Of a stretch of 64,000 nt of DNA, positions 62,094 through 64,000 are shown one piece after another. The position numbers were made by a program, and so were the translations under genes. How positions within the stretch are numbered: the stretch's first letter is position 1; each line of letters opens with the position of its first letter. The DNA lies in assembly GCF_007004135.1 (NCBI RefSeq), contig NZ_VJMG01000004.1, positions 84,312 through 148,311 on the forward strand. Reading direction: 5' to 3'. This DNA is from Affinirhizobium straminoryzae. GTDB lineage: Bacteria; Pseudomonadota; Alphaproteobacteria; Rhizobiales; Rhizobiaceae. Under the pieces are notes generated by a model that saw nothing but the letters and a program-made list of their open reading frames with translations, was not told where the DNA came from and did not search any database.

Positions 62094-64000
62094 TCAGAGC
62101 GTCCGCAAGGCGTCGAACAAGGTCGCCTGCTCTGCACCCTTGCGGGCGAAGACCGGCGGCTCTCCGAGCGGCGCAGCAACCGTGACCGTCTGGCCGCCGT
62201 CAAACGCCGCGCCGGACCAGACATGCACCCAGGTCTCGCCCTTCGGCAGATAGACTGTCCGTTCGCTCTCGCCCGCCTGCCACACCGGCGCGACGAGAAG
62301 GTCGCGGCCATAGAGATAGGCATCCTGGATCGCATAGGTGTCGCGGTCCTCCTCGTGATGGAGGAAGAGCGGGCGCTGAACGGGAAGGCCGGTTCTGGCC
62401 GCTTCCGCAGAGAGCGTCTTGAGATAGGGCGCCAGATGCACATAGATCGTCGTCATCCGGGCAAAATGGGCCAGAACCGTCTCGTCCTGATCGATCTGGA
62501 GATTGTCGCGCGGACGGTTGCCCTCATGGCTGCGCATGACGGCGGTGAAGGCCGCCATTTCCGCCCAGCGCATGATGAGTTCGCCGGTGCGCACATTGCC
62601 GAACAGGCTGGTGTAACCGCCGATATCCGAATGGTGATAGGCATTGCCGAGAAGGCCGGAGGACAGCGCACCGCAAATGACGGTGACGAGACCATCGTGA
62701 CGCGAAAAATCGACGGACTGGTCGCCGCCCCACAGAAGCGGGCAATGGGCCTGCACACCGGTGAAGCCGGCGCGCATGAAGAACAGCGCGTCGCCCGTCT
62801 GGCCGCGGCTTGCCACCGCCCTCGCATTCACTTCGGCCCACAGCGTCGGCCAGGCATTATGCATCAGCTTGGCATCGATGCCATTGGCGAGCTTGACGTC
62901 GATCGGCAGATATTCGCCGAAATCGGCCATCCAGCCGGACAGGCCGTAATCCAGCATGTTCTTGCCGATGACCTCTTCTGCAAACCAGTCGGCGGCCTGC
63001 GGATTGGTGAAATCCACCACGCCGCAGTCGAACTCGCCGAAGTCGACGAGCGCCGTCTTTCCATGCTCATCCTTGGCGAAATAGCCCTTGGCATCGGCAA
63101 TCGGATAGAGCGGACCGTCGACGCAGAGATAGGGATTGACGTAGCCGAGGAAGCGCACGCCCTCGGCCTTCAGCTCCGATATCTTCTGGCGCAGATTGGG
63201 GTAGCGGGTCTCGTTGGCCTGCCAGTCCCAGAACAGGCGCGCGCCGAAGGAGGTGTGGCGAAGTCCCACCCAGTCCTCGCACCAGAGGCCGGACACCTTG
63301 ACGCCGGCTGCCCGCATCTTTTCCATGCGGACAAGCGAGTTCTCGCCGTCCTTAAGACCGAGAATTGCGCCGCCATAGACCCATTCCGGCAGTTGCGGCT
63401 GACGGCCGAAGCGCTCGGACAGCTGGCCGACGAGATCCACGAAGGTCGGAGCGGCGAAGACTTCCATCCGCTGCGGTACGGCCCAGACTTCGATCTCGTG
63501 AAAACCATCGCGGCGGAAATCGAAGACGGAGTAAGCCGTGGTTTCCACATGCAGCGCATATCTGCGCGACGAAATATAGGTCGGCTGCGGGTAATTGGTG
63601 TTGTAATAGTCGCCGCCGGCCTTGCCCGTCACGTCGGACTTGAAGGTGATCTCCGTCGATTTGTCACGACCGACGCCGGGTTCCGAGGTCCAGAGCGGAA
63701 ACCTCCGGCCGCGCATGTCGAAATAGGACATCTGCTCGCCGCCACCCCAGACATGCTCGTCGCTTTCGGCGACGATGCGGATCCACAGGCGATTGATCGA
63801 GGCATCAAGCGCCTGCGTCAGCATGTGATGACCGTCCACCGTCAGCGCGAAGCGGGGCGCAAGCCCGCGCGCCACGGAAAACTCGACGCGATTGCCCTCA
63901 ATCTCAACATGGGGGAGGGCCGTGCGCTCCACCACGTAATCCTCGATCTCGAAGTTGCCGCGATACATGTCCATCCGCTCTTCGCCGTGACCGACGAACA
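62094..64000 (-). CDS. GH31 sulfoquinovosidase (partial at N-terminus)
   Basis: Hydrolyses sulfoquinovosyl glycerol to sulfoquinovose. The visible 635 residues run off the right edge; the frame is open upstream of the first Met and the YihQ family has about 45 more residues before the MYRGNF segment, so the start is outside. Nucleophile Asp lies in GWMADFGEYLP and acid/base Asp in HHSDIGGYTSLF. The sulfonate-binding set reads Lys in LGLKDGEN, Glu in WCEDW, and Arg and Trp in ARLFWDW: the KERW pattern of the Agrobacterium enzyme (QQRW in Escherichia coli). Cytoplasmic. Confidence 0.9.
   Translation of the reverse strand, partial: FVGHGEERMDMYRGNFEIEDYVVERTALPHVEIEGNRVEFSVARGLAPRFALTVDGHHMLTQALDASINRLWIRIVAESDEHVWGGGEQMSYFDMRGRRFPLWTSEPGVGRDKSTEITFKSDVTGKAGGDYYNTNYPQPTYISSRRYALHVETTAYSVFDFRRDGFHEIEVWAVPQRMEVFAAPTFVDLVGQLSERFGRQPQLPEWVYGGAILGLKDGENSLVRMEKMRAAGVKVSGLWCEDWVGLRHTSFGARLFWDWQANETRYPNLRQKISELKAEGVRFLGYVNPYLCVDGPLYPIADAKGYFAKDEHGKTALVDFGEFDCGVVDFTNPQAADWFAEEVIGKNMLDYGLSGWMADFGEYLPIDVKLANGIDAKLMHNAWPTLWAEVNARAVASRGQTGDALFFMRAGFTGVQAHCPLLWGGDQSVDFSRHDGLVTVICGALSSGLLGNAYHHSDIGGYTSLFGNVRTGELIMRWAEMAAFTAVMRSHEGNRPRDNLQIDQDETVLAHFARMTTIYVHLAPYLKTLSAEAARTGLPVQRPLFLHHEEDRDTYAIQDAYLYGRDLLVAPVWQAGESERTVYLPKGETWVHVWSGAAFDGGQTVTVAAPLGEPPVFARKGAEQATLFDALRTL

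Noticed and set aside
63968..63974. ATG codons as the start of the GH31 gene
   Set aside because: The frame stays open to the window edge and family members have about 45 residues before this segment, so the true start is outside.

Overview
The window reads as a GC-rich alphaproteobacterial replicon. Gene families and gene orders (glxBCD-glnT, dppABCDF, several MalFGK-type sugar importers, a DUF1127 gene followed by anti-Shine-Dalgarno hairpins, a KERW-type sulfoquinovosidase) point to a member of the Rhizobiaceae related to Agrobacterium, Rhizobium or Sinorhizobium. This assignment is inference from gene content. No rRNA, tRNA, CRISPR array, intact insertion sequence or replication origin was seen. 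Almost all of the window is short catabolic operons with their own regulators, as is typical of a chromid or accessory region of a soil or plant-associated bacterium.

Layout: (1) 1-6.3 kb, minus strand: an ArsR-type regulator, a GH51 arabinofuranosidase and a sugar ABC importer, cut by the left edge. (2) 6.4-12.5 kb, minus: a seven-gene operon led by a two-domain aromatic acyl-CoA monooxygenase/reductase (anthraniloyl-CoA or salicyloyl-CoA type), with SDRs, thioesterase, RidA, cupin and FAH hydrolase. (3) 12.7-17.9 kb, plus: glxBCD and glnT/gmaS, which resemble the N-methylglutamate synthase and gamma-glutamylmethylamide synthetase module, then an XRE-cupin regulator. (4) 17.9-18.6 kb, plus: a DUF1127 micro-protein gene and four tandem hairpins each showing CCTCCTCCC in the loop, the last being a terminator. 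This matches the cuckoo/CcsR small RNA family. (5) 18.6-20.6 kb, minus: a membrane GGDEF-EAL protein. (6) 20.9-28.6 kb, minus: LacI regulator, sugar ABC importer and GH2 glycosidase. (7) 29.2-34.6 kb, plus: dppABCDF dipeptide importer. (8) DUF1349 protein and RecQ helicase. (9) 37.1-44.7 kb, minus: GntR-regulated hexuronate/aldonate operon with a TRAP transporter, a Zn alcohol dehydrogenase, UxuA and UxuB. (10) 44.8-47 kb: degenerate recombinase fragment, MarR regulator and divergent hydroxycinnamoyl-CoA hydratase-lyase. (11) 47.3-50.7 kb: a MerR/B12 regulator with CarH/LitR-type residues, a soluble PAS-PAS chemoreceptor and a small unknown protein. (12) 50.7-52.3 kb: lysG/lysE. (13) 52.3-56.1 kb: TetR, GMC oxidoreductase and coniferyl-aldehyde-type dehydrogenase. 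(14) 56.1-59.5 kb: Lrp, arginase, ornithine cyclodeaminase, and an HpcH/HpaI aldolase. (15) 59.6-64 kb, minus: glycerol kinase, a TSUP-type anion exporter and a sulfoquinovosidase whose N-terminus lies beyond the right edge.

Taken together, the genes harvest plant-derived material: arabinosides, beta-galactosides, uronates, hydroxycinnamates and lignin-type alcohols, peptides, arginine and the plant sulfolipid head group. The most notable items are the cuckoo-type RNA array, whose loops are complementary to the strong GGGAGGAG ribosome sites of several uptake genes in the same window, and the sulfoquinovose locus at the right edge. Hairpins sit directly after the solute-binding-protein gene in all four importer operons.
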